Of a stretch of 62,992 nt of DNA, positions 26,308 through 34,520 are shown one piece after another. This DNA is from JBKCUA01 sp046318675 (lineage in GTDB: Bacteria; Pseudomonadota; Alphaproteobacteria; JAJTHO01): assembly GCA_046318675.1 (NCBI GenBank), contig JBKCUA010000003.1, forward strand, positions 1 to 62,992, given 5' to 3'. The first letter of the stretch is position 1. The number at the start of each line of letters is the position of its first letter. The notes beneath the pieces are model-generated. The model searched no databases. It was given only the letters and a program-made list of their open reading frames with translations, and had not been told where the DNA came from. A program made the translations under genes and the position numbers.

Positions 26308-28175
26308 GCCCCGCCCATTTTCGCTTTATAGGCGGCTTGAACAGCCTGCCATTTGGCGCGTTGCGCCTGAACACTACCGGCGAGCAACGAGTTGTTTGCC
26401 CCGTGCCAGAGTTTGCCAAGAGTGTTGTTGGACAGGAAGCTTGCCGTTGCCCGAGCAATGGTGGGGCCCCAGTTCATCTGCCCGGAAAGGTGCATACCGA
26501 CCCCGCCTGTTAACTGTGCGGCAAGGCCAGGCATTTTCGGCAGGAAGGAGGCCAGAAACATGGCGATAGTAATAAGGTACCAAAACGCCGCCGTGTTTAT
26601 GGTGGGGGCGGGAAAGTTCTTATCCCCCTCAATGGCCTGGCCGAGATTGGCGATGGTGACTTTTTGATCGCCGATGCCAAAGGTTTCCACTAATGCGATA
26701 CCTAAGAAGGCTACCGCCGACATTAGAGCTAATGAGAGCGCTGATTGTAAAAAGCCCTTCAGTCCCCAACTGGCAAAGCCCCGCGTTGGTTTAAACCCGT
26801 ATCCGGCAATCATGAGCGGGGAGGCGGTGGCAAGAATAGCGATGCGTAAAAAGACATCAATCACCCCAAAGGCTAGAATCAACGACACAAAGAAGAAAAA
26901 CCCGATAAGAAAAAGCCCGCTGACAAACAGATTTACCCGGTTGAGGAAATTTCCGGCTGCATCAAGGGCGGTCAAGGGGTTAAGGAGGTTGACCGGGTAT
27001 TGGTTCATCCGGTTCCACATGGCCCAACCGATGGTGACGCCGCTGCCAAGGCTTTCGCTCATTTTCCGCACCTGACAGGAAACACGGTCGCCGATTTGTT
27101 CAGATACGGCGTCGGTGTCTTTGCGATCGGCGGTAATGGAAGGGCAGGCTCTGGTTTTTGTATCGCCGCTGGCACTGATGATGGCACTGCTGAGATCAAT
27201 GGTGCTCAGCATCGCCGGGGTGTAAATATACCGCCAGAACATCCCCCCTGATGCCAGCAGGGACGCCAGTATCATGGTGACGAACATACCGCTTACTACG
27301 CTGTTCATCGTCCCTGCAACCCGGTCATCTGGACCGAAGGGGGTCACGATTTTGAACACATACCAGAGGATGAATAATCCCTCCACCGCCAGCATCAGGC
27401 TAATCAACCCAAAGCGCAGGCTGTCAAACCCTTGCTTGCCCATGCTCACCCCGGCGGTGACGATACTGGCAATAACATCACACGACCAGCATTTGAGAAA
27501 CTCAATAGCCAAGGCGGCCTGGGCGATGGCGGAAATGCCGGAGAAGGTGCCACCATCGCCTTTGGCCCAACGGTTGCAAACCGAAGTTGTGTATTCAAGC
27601 AGCGAGGGACCACCTATTTCTTTAGCGGTGCTGTTTTTCTTTTTTACACTGCCTTCACCTCCATACCATGCGGCGGCAGCGGATCGGCAGGCCTCAAAAC
27701 CTTCCTCGCCTTGTGCAGTGTATTTGTCAAAATATTCTGCGAGTTGACAGGTCACTGTGGCGAGTTGGATGTCATCGCATTCCCAAAAGTTTGGCACTGA
27801 TGTCAGATTAGATTTCCCTTGTCTTGCGTTAGGCGAAGAAGCATTGGGAGCAGTAGGAGGATACTCTGTTCCTATGCATTTCTTGGTCCAAGGACGAATG
27901 TTTGAGTGCAGTACTTGTCCAATGCCGTACACAGGTCCATCTTTAGACATATTATAGGCTCTGTATGGGTCTGCTATGCCTCCACTTTCTTGTGCAAAAA
28001 TAGCCATAAAGAGAGATGAATATTGGGGTTCAAAGGTAGGAACAGTGACCCCGCAGGTTTGTTTTGGGGTAATGTCTCCCTTTCCCCACGCGGGGCTTAT
28101 CCCCGCCGCAAGGCACCATCCCCCCACAAAAAGCATCACCAGAAGCCGCACGGTCGCCCCTCTCTGGTTCACCAT
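26304..28175 (-). CDS. Lytic transglycosylase-VirB6-like fusion protein
   Basis: 623 residues from ATG 28175 (a GTG at 28151 with GAGGGG ahead is an alternative; the frame also extends to a TTG at 28199). A signal peptide is followed by an SLT/lysozyme-like domain (about 45-205) with the catalytic glutamate in AIFAQESGG (E63), the GIGQ motif and AAAAWYGGEG in place of the AYNAG motif. Then comes CWSC and a VirB6/TrbL-type membrane region with at least six helices, paralogous in layout to the next gene. It reads as VirB1 and VirB6 functions joined in one chain: wall opening plus channel. Confidence 0.72.
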   Translation of the reverse strand: MVNQRGATVRLLVMLFVGGWCLAAGISPAWGKGDITPKQTCGVTVPTFEPQYSSLFMAIFAQESGGIADPYRAYNMSKDGPVYGIGQVLHSNIRPWTKKCIGTEYPPTAPNASSPNARQGKSNLTSVPNFWECDDIQLATVTCQLAEYFDKYTAQGEEGFEACRSAAAAWYGGEGSVKKKNSTAKEIGGPSLLEYTTSVCNRWAKGDGGTFSGISAIAQAALAIEFLKCWSCDVIASIVTAGVSMGKQGFDSLRFGLISLMLAVEGLFILWYVFKIVTPFGPDDRVAGTMNSVVSGMFVTMILASLLASGGMFWRYIYTPAMLSTIDLSSAIISASGDTKTRACPSITADRKDTDAVSEQIGDRVSCQVRKMSESLGSGVTIGWAMWNRMNQYPVNLLNPLTALDAAGNFLNRVNLFVSGLFLIGFFFFVSLILAFGVIDVFLRIAILATASPLMIAGYGFKPTRGFASWGLKGFLQSALSLALMSAVAFLGIALVETFGIGDQKVTIANLGQAIEGDKNFPAPTINTAAFWYLITIAMFLASFLPKMPGLAAQLTGGVGMHLSGQMNWGPTIARATASFLSNNTLGKLWHGANNSLLAGSVQAQRAKWQAVQAAYKAKMGGA

Positions 28176-28204
28176 AGCATGAGTGTAAGAAAAATCCAAA
28201 TAAA

Positions 28205-28220
28205 TGTGATTTAAATCACT
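28205..28220. promoter_or_regulatory. CRP/FNR-type palindromic operator
   Basis: TGTGATTTAAATCACT contains the perfect 14-bp palindrome GTGATTTAAATCAC and fits the CRP half-sites TGTGA-N6-TCAC except for the last base. The TGAT/ATCA core also resembles FNR sites. It lies 30 bp before the transglycosylase-VirB6 gene start and about 285 bp before gpx on the other strand. Confidence 0.5.
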
Positions 28221-28318
28221 AAAAAATTCCCTAGGTTCTTGGGGGTGGTGTGGTAGGGTTTGGTGGTGTCGAGAGGGGGGCTGGTTATTCTCTTATGCCT
28301 GATGAAAAATAACCGCTG

Positions 28319-28472
28319 CTTATTGCCTCCTTCCCTCGCGCAGCGGGGGAAGGTGAGGAAGGGGGTATTTAAAATTATGAAAACCAATGATTTAAATTCA
28401 CATCGTGCAACCTCCTCCCCGTAAGGCCATCGGCCTTACGCCTCCCCCGCTTGCGGGGGAGGGGGCTAAACC
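28319..28472. repeat. GC-rich palindromic repeats
   Basis: Three palindromes lie in the spacer between the type IV-like genes and gpx: a CCTTCCC...GGGGAAGG stem near 28328-28352, a GTAAGGCC/GGCCTTAC stem at 28421-28439, and CTCCCCCGCTTGCGGGGGAG at 28443-28462. The last is the same 20-mer that forms the 36.5 kb array. The upstream open frame of gpx reads these as PPPLAGEG. Confidence 0.8.
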
Positions 28473-28503
28473 GAGCACTTCAATCAAAAAACGGAACCCA
28501 AAA

Positions 28504-29082
28504 ATGTTTAAAACCTCCCTATTCTCCCGCTTCTTCCGCCGTCTAGCGGTGTGTGCCGCCGCGCTGCTCCCGGCTGCTAGTGTCGCCGCCCCACCCGTGG
28601 GCAGTGCCTACGACTTCAGCTTTACCGCCCTGCGCGGCGGGGCGCCGTTGCCGCTGGAGGCATACCGGGGCAAGGTGCTGTTGATTGTTAATACGGCCTC
28701 GAAGTGCGGGTTTACCGGGCAGTATGCAGGGCTGGAGAAGCTTTATCAGGAATATAAGGACAAGGGACTTGTGATTCTTGGCGTGCCCAGCAATGACTTT
28801 GGTCAACAAGAACCGGGCAGCGGGGAGGAAATCGCACAATTCTGTCAGCTTAACTACGGCGTGACTTTCCCCATGACGGCGAAAGAAGTTGTCTCTGGGG
28901 ATTCTGCCCATCCTTTTTATAAATGGGCGCGGGGCGTGGTGGGTATGGCTGGTGCACCAAAATGGAATTTTCATAAATATCTTGTTAACAAAAAAGGCGA
29001 TCTAACTGATTATTTTCATTCCACTACCGCACCGGACGCGGAATCATTGCGGAAGGCTGTTGAGGCCGCAATGGCGGAGTAG
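28504..29082 (+). CDS. Glutathione peroxidase family protein, exported
   Basis: 192 residues from ATG 28504. The N-terminal Arg-rich stretch and hydrophobic core ending PAASVAAPP look like a signal peptide, placing it in the periplasm. Catalytic C68 in NTASKCGFTGQY replaces selenocysteine; the Gln of the triad is in VPSNDFGQQEPG and the Trp in PKWNFHKYLV. It reduces peroxides, probably with thioredoxin-like donors. The open frame continues upstream, but those residues come from palindromic repeats. comEC starts at its stop codon. Confidence 0.9.
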   Translation: MFKTSLFSRFFRRLAVCAAALLPAASVAAPPVGSAYDFSFTALRGGAPLPLEAYRGKVLLIVNTASKCGFTGQYAGLEKLYQEYKDKGLVILGVPSNDFGQQEPGSGEEIAQFCQLNYGVTFPMTAKEVVSGDSAHPFYKWARGVVGMAGAPKWNFHKYLVNKKGDLTDYFHSTTAPDAESLRKAVEAAMAE

Positions 29083-30890
29083 TGCGACTTTTTCTTGTTT
29101 TGCTGTTCTTTCTGGCGGCACTACCAGTTATGGCCGCTCCGTTGCGCTTTAATGCCGAGGTATTACAAGTCGATCTGCGCAAGGATGGGTATCGTATCAT
29201 TCTTCGCGCCCCGGCGGAGGTGCCGTTTACGGATAAAATCCGTCTTGTAGTGCGCGCCCCCGCCGATGCATCCCTGCCGCGTCCGTTTGACCGGGTGGAG
29301 GTATTGGCTCAGGTGTCGCCTCCGGCTCGGGCTTCGGCACCGGGGGCATTTGATTACCGCAAGTATCTAGCGGGGCAGGGGATAACCGGTCTGGGGTTTA
29401 GCCTCGGCCAGCCCGTGATCCTTCCCGTAGAAGACGTGACGCTCATACAAGGGGTGGAGCGGTGGTTGTTTCGCCTGCGCCTGCGCCTGACCCGGTTTTT
29501 TCTGGAGGCCGACAACGGCGGCCAGCGCGGCGCGTTGGCGGCGGCGTTCGTGACGGGCCAGCGGGGTTTTCTGGACGATGCCACCAATGAGGCGTTTCGG
29601 GCCTCGGGCCTGTATCACTACCTCTCTATTTCCGGCAGTCACCTGACCCTCGTCATGGGCGGCACGTTTGTGGCCGTGTGGATTTTTTTTGCGGCGAGTC
29701 GGTTAAGCCTTTGGCTGCCGGGCCACCGCTGGGCGGCGGGGGCGGCCTTTGTCATCGGCGGGTTGTACGTGGCCTTGTCGGGCTTTGAGATCCCGGCGGT
29801 GCGAGCGTTTTTGATGGGCAGCGTGTTGTTATTGGCGGTGATGCTGGATCGCCGGGTGTTGTCGCTGTGGACGTTGGCCCTAGCCGCTATTGCAATTCTC
29901 ACTGTTTCTCCTCAAGCCGTGGACAGCCCAGGTTTTCAGCTCTCCTTTTTAGCGGTCACGACATTACTTTTGGTGATCAGGGCGTTAGGGCGTTGGGCAT
30001 GGCTTCATCAAGGTAAGGGATGGCAGCGTTATGTACGGGTGGTGGTGGTGGGGTTTTTGGCCACCACGCTGGCGATTAGTATCAGCACCGCGCCGCTCAC
30101 GGCGTATTATTTTCAGCAAGTTCCCCTTTATAGCCCTGTTTCAAATGCTTTGGCCGCGCCGTTGTCCGAGGTACTGGTGATGCCGTTCTTGGCATTGGCC
30201 AGCCTGACTCAGTGGGAAGTGTTGGCGCAGCCGGCGTTGTGGGGATTGGGGTGGATGCTTTTGGCTGCTGATAGTATTGCCTCTTGGCCTTATGCTAGTA
30301 TGCACGTACGGCCGTTTGCCGGGCATTGGGCGGCGGTGTTGCTGGGACTTCTTATGGTGCTTTGGATCGTGCCGCGCTGGTGGGTGCGGGGGGTTGCCTT
30401 GACGGGTATAGTGCTAGTCTGCTGGCAGATTGCCCTTGTTCCCTTACCGCATTTGGTCATTGCTGAGGATGGGCGTAGCGTTGGCATAGTAGGTCGCACT
30501 ACGGGAACGCTTACAGTCTTGGCTCTTGAAGAAAATCGTCGCCGGGTTGAGGACTGGCGCAAGCTGTATAATCTTGAAAGGGCGGACGTTCGCCTTGCCC
30601 GTTATCGTTCCGCCGGGGCGGGGTGCGATGGTATGGCATGTCTTGTGTATGTGAATATTCCTGATGTGGGTGTGTACAGTGTCGCGCTGGTGAATGCTGT
30701 TGCGGCTATGCCTAGCTTGTGTGGTAAAGTGGATGTAATCCTTGCCCCGGTGCCCCCCACGGTCGGCTGTGGGCGGCTGTTTACTGCCGGATCGGGGTAT
30801 TTTTATCGCCACGGTGCAATGGCATTGCGTTTTTCAGGGGTACAGCGTACGATCGTACCCAAGTCTGCTGCCGTGGAAGGGTGGTGGTAA
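29082..30890 (+). CDS. comEC: ComEC/Rec2-type competence membrane protein
   Basis: 602 residues, starting at GTG 29082, which overlaps the gpx stop by one base. An N-terminal hydrophobic segment, an OB-like region (about 20-110) and the Competence domain (about 160-440, with SGLYHYLSISGSHLTLVMGG and GFEIPAVRAFLM) are followed by a C-terminal soluble part. That C-terminal part lacks an HxHxDH metal site, so the beta-lactamase-like nuclease domain of longer ComEC proteins is absent or degenerate. The role is transport of single-stranded DNA across the inner membrane during uptake. Confidence 0.88.
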   Translation: MRLFLVLLFFLAALPVMAAPLRFNAEVLQVDLRKDGYRIILRAPAEVPFTDKIRLVVRAPADASLPRPFDRVEVLAQVSPPARASAPGAFDYRKYLAGQGITGLGFSLGQPVILPVEDVTLIQGVERWLFRLRLRLTRFFLEADNGGQRGALAAAFVTGQRGFLDDATNEAFRASGLYHYLSISGSHLTLVMGGTFVAVWIFFAASRLSLWLPGHRWAAGAAFVIGGLYVALSGFEIPAVRAFLMGSVLLLAVMLDRRVLSLWTLALAAIAILTVSPQAVDSPGFQLSFLAVTTLLLVIRALGRWAWLHQGKGWQRYVRVVVVGFLATTLAISISTAPLTAYYFQQVPLYSPVSNALAAPLSEVLVMPFLALASLTQWEVLAQPALWGLGWMLLAADSIASWPYASMHVRPFAGHWAAVLLGLLMVLWIVPRWWVRGVALTGIVLVCWQIALVPLPHLVIAEDGRSVGIVGRTTGTLTVLALEENRRRVEDWRKLYNLERADVRLARYRSAGAGCDGMACLVYVNIPDVGVYSVALVNAVAAMPSLCGKVDVILAPVPPTVGCGRLFTAGSGYFYRHGAMALRFSGVQRTIVPKSAAVEGWW

Positions 30891-30900
30891 GGGGGTGAGA

Positions 30901-32193
30901 ATGCGTTGTTTACTGTGTGTTCTTGTTGCTTGCTTGCTTTGTTTTTTCGGGCAGCGTGCGGTTGCCGAACAAGCGCCTAATATTACCTGTTTGTCTAAAA
31001 AAACCGCCTGTGTTACTCACGCTGAAACAGGGAGGTTTCTGGCTCGTATTTCCCCTGCTGATGTTCAGATGGATGATATTTATGGTGGGGCGACAGCTCT
31101 AGGTCGTGACATAGCGATTGTTGGTGCGCCCTGGGATTCTGAGCGCGCCTATCGCGCCGGGGCAGTATATATTTATCGTCGTTCTAAGGAAGGCAATTGG
31201 AATCTGGCTGTAAAAATATTTGCTCCGATACCTCAAGCACGGGCGTTGTTTGGTTCAGCGGTGGCGATTGATGAGAATCTTATTGTAGTAGGGGCACCGG
31301 GTGCTTCTCAAGAACCAAATGCTGGTATTGGTACAGCATATGTTTTTAGAATTCAAGAAGATGGCAGTGTTGCGCCTGAGGCAACATTACAGCGTATAAA
31401 CCCTCGTGCGGGTGATTTTTTTGGTGCCAGTGTGGCTCTTAACAAAGGGATTATTGTTGTTGGTTCCCATCTTGCTGATGGTTCCGCACCTGATAGTGGA
31501 GCGGTATATTTTTTCAGTCGTAAGGACAAGGAGGCTAATTGGTTGCAGAGTGGTGCTTTGCAGCCCGAAGGGCTTAAGGCGGGAACATTGTTTGGCTCTT
31601 CAATTGCGTTAGGACGCGATTTTCTTGCGGTCGGTGCTTATGGATATGACGGTAGTGCTCCCGGTGGTGGCGGTGTTTATCTATATCGTCGTAAAGGTGA
31701 TAGCTTTTTATTTCATAGTTTGTTGGAGCCTCCCGTTCGTAAAGCGTTTGCTGAATTTGGCTGGTCTGTGGCGTTATCGGGTGAACAGCTTGTTGTTGGA
31801 TCGCCTTATGAAGACAGCGATGGTCCAGTCACGGGGACGGCGTATGTTTTTTCTTTTGATCCCAAGAAAGACAAGTGGACTTTACAAGGACGCCTGACCG
31901 CTACTGGGAATTTGGCACAAGAACGCTTTGGTGCAAGCGTGGCTATAGATGAGGGTACCGTTGTTGTTGGCGCTCCTTTTGGGGTTGCATTTATTTTTGG
32001 TCAAGAATCTGTTAAGGGATGGCAATCGCATAATATTTTTGTTGGTGCTATGCCCATGAGTGAACGGTTATACAGTCGAGCTATAGCTGTAGCGGATGGG
32101 ACAGTGTTAATTGGTGTGCCTAACCAAGCTGAAGGGCGTGATGCTGCGGGGGCTGCGTATTTATTTGGAGTACATTCGGCGGTCCGGCGTTAG
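30901..32193 (+). CDS. Secreted FG-GAP beta-propeller protein
   Basis: 430 residues from ATG 30901, 10 bp after comEC. A signal peptide (MRCLLCVLVACLLCFFGQRAVA) is followed by about seven repeats of the form FG-xSVAL-xxxxLVVGAP-xxx-G-AVYxF, the FG-GAP repeat, which folds into a beta-propeller. Two early cysteines (CLSKKTAC) could form a disulfide. It is probably a periplasmic or extracellular binding or adhesion protein. A dispersed repeat begins right after the stop codon. Confidence 0.85.
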   Translation: MRCLLCVLVACLLCFFGQRAVAEQAPNITCLSKKTACVTHAETGRFLARISPADVQMDDIYGGATALGRDIAIVGAPWDSERAYRAGAVYIYRRSKEGNWNLAVKIFAPIPQARALFGSAVAIDENLIVVGAPGASQEPNAGIGTAYVFRIQEDGSVAPEATLQRINPRAGDFFGASVALNKGIIVVGSHLADGSAPDSGAVYFFSRKDKEANWLQSGALQPEGLKAGTLFGSSIALGRDFLAVGAYGYDGSAPGGGGVYLYRRKGDSFLFHSLLEPPVRKAFAEFGWSVALSGEQLVVGSPYEDSDGPVTGTAYVFSFDPKKDKWTLQGRLTATGNLAQERFGASVAIDEGTVVVGAPFGVAFIFGQESVKGWQSHNIFVGAMPMSERLYSRAIAVADGTVLIGVPNQAEGRDAAGAAYLFGVHSAVRR

Positions 32194-32194
32194 T

Positions 32195-32334
32195 TATAGC
32201 GCGTTGCGTAATTAGCGGTAGACCTTGATAAGGTCTTCAGCGCGCTATAAGTTATTTTTGTTCGGCCATTCGGCCGCGGCACTTTGTGCCGTGCGCTGGT
32301 TGCAAATATACTTTTAATTGTGCAACCAGCTATA
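32195..32334. repeat. Dispersed repeat family 2, copy B (MITE-like)
   Basis: An inverted copy of 19122-19260. It starts TATAGCGCGTTGCG, carries CAGCGCGCTATAAGTTATTTT and GGCACTTTGTGCC, and ends AACCAGCTATA. The two copies are near-identical in the TAAGTTATTTTTGTTCG and TGCCGTGCGCTGGTTGCAA blocks and differ in the segment between the first stem arms. It fills the spacer between the FG-GAP gene and kdsA. Confidence 0.85.
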
Positions 32335-32340
32335 TTAGCT

Positions 32341-33174
32341 TTAGAGGAATAACGGCATTTTTTTTGCGGTAGCATCAAATTCTAAGAAACTTTCCAGCAT
32401 TGCCGGAAGGTCTTTTAGTTTGACCATATTAGGTCCATCGCTGGGGGCATGATCTGGGTCTTGATGGGTTTCGATAAAAAGTCCGGCAACTCCAACAGCT
32501 AGGGCTGCCCTAGCTAAAAAAGGCACAAATTCCCGCTGGCCGCCACTTCTCTCGCCCATGCCGCCGGGTTGTTGTACAGAATGCGTAGCGTCAAAAATCA
32601 CCGGATAGCCAGTCTTTGCCATAATAGGCAATGCTCGCATATCGGATATCAAGGTATTGTAACCAAAGCTCACTCCTCGTTCGGTGAGTAAAATGTTTCG
32701 ATTCCCGCTCTCTTCGAGCTTTTTGACGATATTACCAATATCCCAGGGGGCAAGAAATTGGCCTTTTTTCACGTTGATTGTTTTTCCAGTAGCGGCGGCG
32801 GCAAGCAGTAAATCTGTCTGACGGCATAAAAAAGCAGGGATTTGAATGACGTCTACATGGGGGGCAACCAGAGCGCAGTGCTCTCGTTCATGGATGTCCG
32901 TTAAAATTGGAACTCCGAATTCATGTCGTAGGTAATCAAAAATGGGTAGAGCCGACTCCAAACCTATGCCACGGGGGGTTTTGTTACTACTGCGATTAGC
33001 TTTATCAAAAGATGTTTTGTAAACAAAGGGAATGCCGAGGCTGGTTGTGAGTGTTTTTAAAGCACCGCACATATCCGCGGCGTGTTGCGCTGATTCCAGT
33101 GCGCAGGGGCCAGCAACTAACGCAAAGGGAGCTTTGGTGGAGAAATGAACTGTGCCTGCGGAAATAGTGTGCAT
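32341..33174 (-). CDS. kdsA: 3-deoxy-8-phosphooctulonate synthase
   Basis: 277 residues. The KDO8P synthase blocks VAGPCALES, YKTSFDKANRSS, GIGLESALPIFDYLR, DVIQIPAFLCRQTDLL, NVKKGQFLAPWD and FDATHSVQQPGG are present. It condenses phosphoenolpyruvate with arabinose 5-phosphate for the lipid A core sugar Kdo, so the organism makes lipopolysaccharide. It stands alone, between repeat copy B and the divergent SDR gene. Confidence 0.96.
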   Translation of the reverse strand: MHTISAGTVHFSTKAPFALVAGPCALESAQHAADMCGALKTLTTSLGIPFVYKTSFDKANRSSNKTPRGIGLESALPIFDYLRHEFGVPILTDIHEREHCALVAPHVDVIQIPAFLCRQTDLLLAAAATGKTINVKKGQFLAPWDIGNIVKKLEESGNRNILLTERGVSFGYNTLISDMRALPIMAKTGYPVIFDATHSVQQPGGMGERSGGQREFVPFLARAALAVGVAGLFIETHQDPDHAPSDGPNMVKLKDLPAMLESFLEFDATAKKMPLFL

Positions 33175-33324
33175 TTTGGTATTCTAAAGCGTTAGCCCCT
33201 CATTAACAATGGTCAATTAAGAATCATATATTATTGTTGGCGGCGATATTTGGTGCTTGACAGAAGTTTATAGCTACTGTCTCTGAGAATAGTTATTTTA
33301 CTGTATTTTTATGGGAAAAATTTT

Positions 33325-34041
33325 ATGAAGCTTGGTAATGCAGTTGTTCTAGTGACTGGTGCCAATCGTGGTATTGGTAAGGCTCTTGTGGAGGCGTTGC
33401 TGAAAAATGGGGCGCAAAAAATTTATGCAGCAGCCCGCAATATTCAGCATCTGCCAAATTTTGGTGATAATCGTGTGGTGCCGATTATTTTGGATATTAC
33501 TAATCAGGCGCAGGTTCAGCAGGCTGCTATTCAGGCAAACGATGTTAATATTTTGATTAATAACGCAGGGATTCTTTCATTTGGTGGGGTTGTTACGGGC
33601 GAGTTGCGTTATTTGCAGCACGATATGCAGGTTAATTATTTTGGCACCCTTGATGTTGTGCGGCATTTTGCTCCTGTAGTGGTAAAAAACGGTGGCGGTG
33701 CTATTGCTAATGTTATCTCTGTGGTAGGTTTAGCTAGTATGCCGAGTATTGGTGGGTATAGCGCGTCTAAGGCGGCATTGTTTTCTGCTACTCAGGCGAT
33801 GCGTTCTGAATTAAAAGCAAAGAATATCGTGGTGCATGGTATTTATCCAGGTCCGGTGGATACCGAGATGACCAAAAATTTTCCGATGAAAAAAACCACT
33901 CCCATGACAGTAGCAGAGAATATTGTTGCCGGAATCATCGCCGGCACAGAAGATATTTTTCCTGATCCCGTTTCCATTAGTATTAGCAAGCTATGGGCAA
34001 CAAACCCTAAAGGGGTAGAGCGGCAATTTTCTGGTATGTGA
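33325..34041 (+). CDS. Short-chain dehydrogenase/reductase
   Basis: 238 residues. The cofactor motif TGANRGIGKALVEALL, the DITNQAQV acidic block, INNAG, the catalytic Ser in NVISVVGLASMPSIGGY and the YSASKAAL pair are intact. It is a classical SDR of unknown substrate. It stands alone and is convergent with the HemY-like gene. The two are separated by a near-perfect palindrome at 34043-34064 (TAGGGC...GCCCTA) that could act as a two-way terminator, although it lacks a T run. Confidence 0.88.
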   Translation: MKLGNAVVLVTGANRGIGKALVEALLKNGAQKIYAAARNIQHLPNFGDNRVVPIILDITNQAQVQQAAIQANDVNILINNAGILSFGGVVTGELRYLQHDMQVNYFGTLDVVRHFAPVVVKNGGGAIANVISVVGLASMPSIGGYSASKAALFSATQAMRSELKAKNIVVHGIYPGPVDTEMTKNFPMKKTTPMTVAENIVAGIIAGTEDIFPDPVSISISKLWATNPKGVERQFSGM

Positions 34042-34061
34042 TTAGGGCATGTCGACACGCC

Positions 34062-34520
34062 CTATGACTTACTGCTTTCTTCACTATTTTGACGCAGTTG
34101 CAATAAATGTTTCTCCGCAGCCACGGAATCGCCCTTGAGGGCTGCCGCTTGGGCACTGAGGAGTAAATGAAGTTTTGGTCGATCGAGGAGTGTACCCACT
34201 TTCTTTAGCGCGGGATCGGCTTTACTAGGCTCTCCTGCGGTGAGGTTCTCAAGGACCTGCGTTAATGCATCAAGACCTTTTTCAAGACGTTGCCGTTCCT
34301 TGCGGGCGTGGCGTCGGGATGGCCAAGACAACAGACGTTGCCAGCTCACTAAAAACCCGTGGACGATGCAAAACAGCACCAGCAGACCAAGCCCCACCGC
34401 AACGCCCTGACCCTCTATGACTTGGGTATCCGTTTCCAGTTTCACGGTGCCGGGGAGCAAAAGGTGCAGACCAAAAGCAAGAACTAAAAAACCAACGAGA
34501 TAAAGGAAAAAGCGCAGCAT
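34062..34520 (-). CDS. Short HemY-like membrane protein
   Basis: 152 residues. Two membrane helices near 1-25 and 40-62 are followed by a basic segment and the start of the helical region (LLSAQAAALKGDSVAAEKHLLQL), matching the HemY N-terminal domain. Full HemY proteins have several hundred residues with TPR repeats; here the chain stops just after the first helical pair. This is either a genuine short form or a truncation. It follows the Mic60-like gene directly, the usual hemD-mic60-hemY order of alphaproteobacteria. Confidence 0.7.
   Translation of the reverse strand: MLRFFLYLVGFLVLAFGLHLLLPGTVKLETDTQVIEGQGVAVGLGLLVLFCIVHGFLVSWQRLLSWPSRRHARKERQRLEKGLDALTQVLENLTAGEPSKADPALKKVGTLLDRPKLHLLLSAQAAALKGDSVAAEKHLLQLRQNSEESSKS

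Noticed and set aside
28405..28503. N-terminal extension of the glutathione peroxidase
   Set aside because: The 33 extra residues come from palindromic repeats, while ATG 28504 gives a proper signal peptide.
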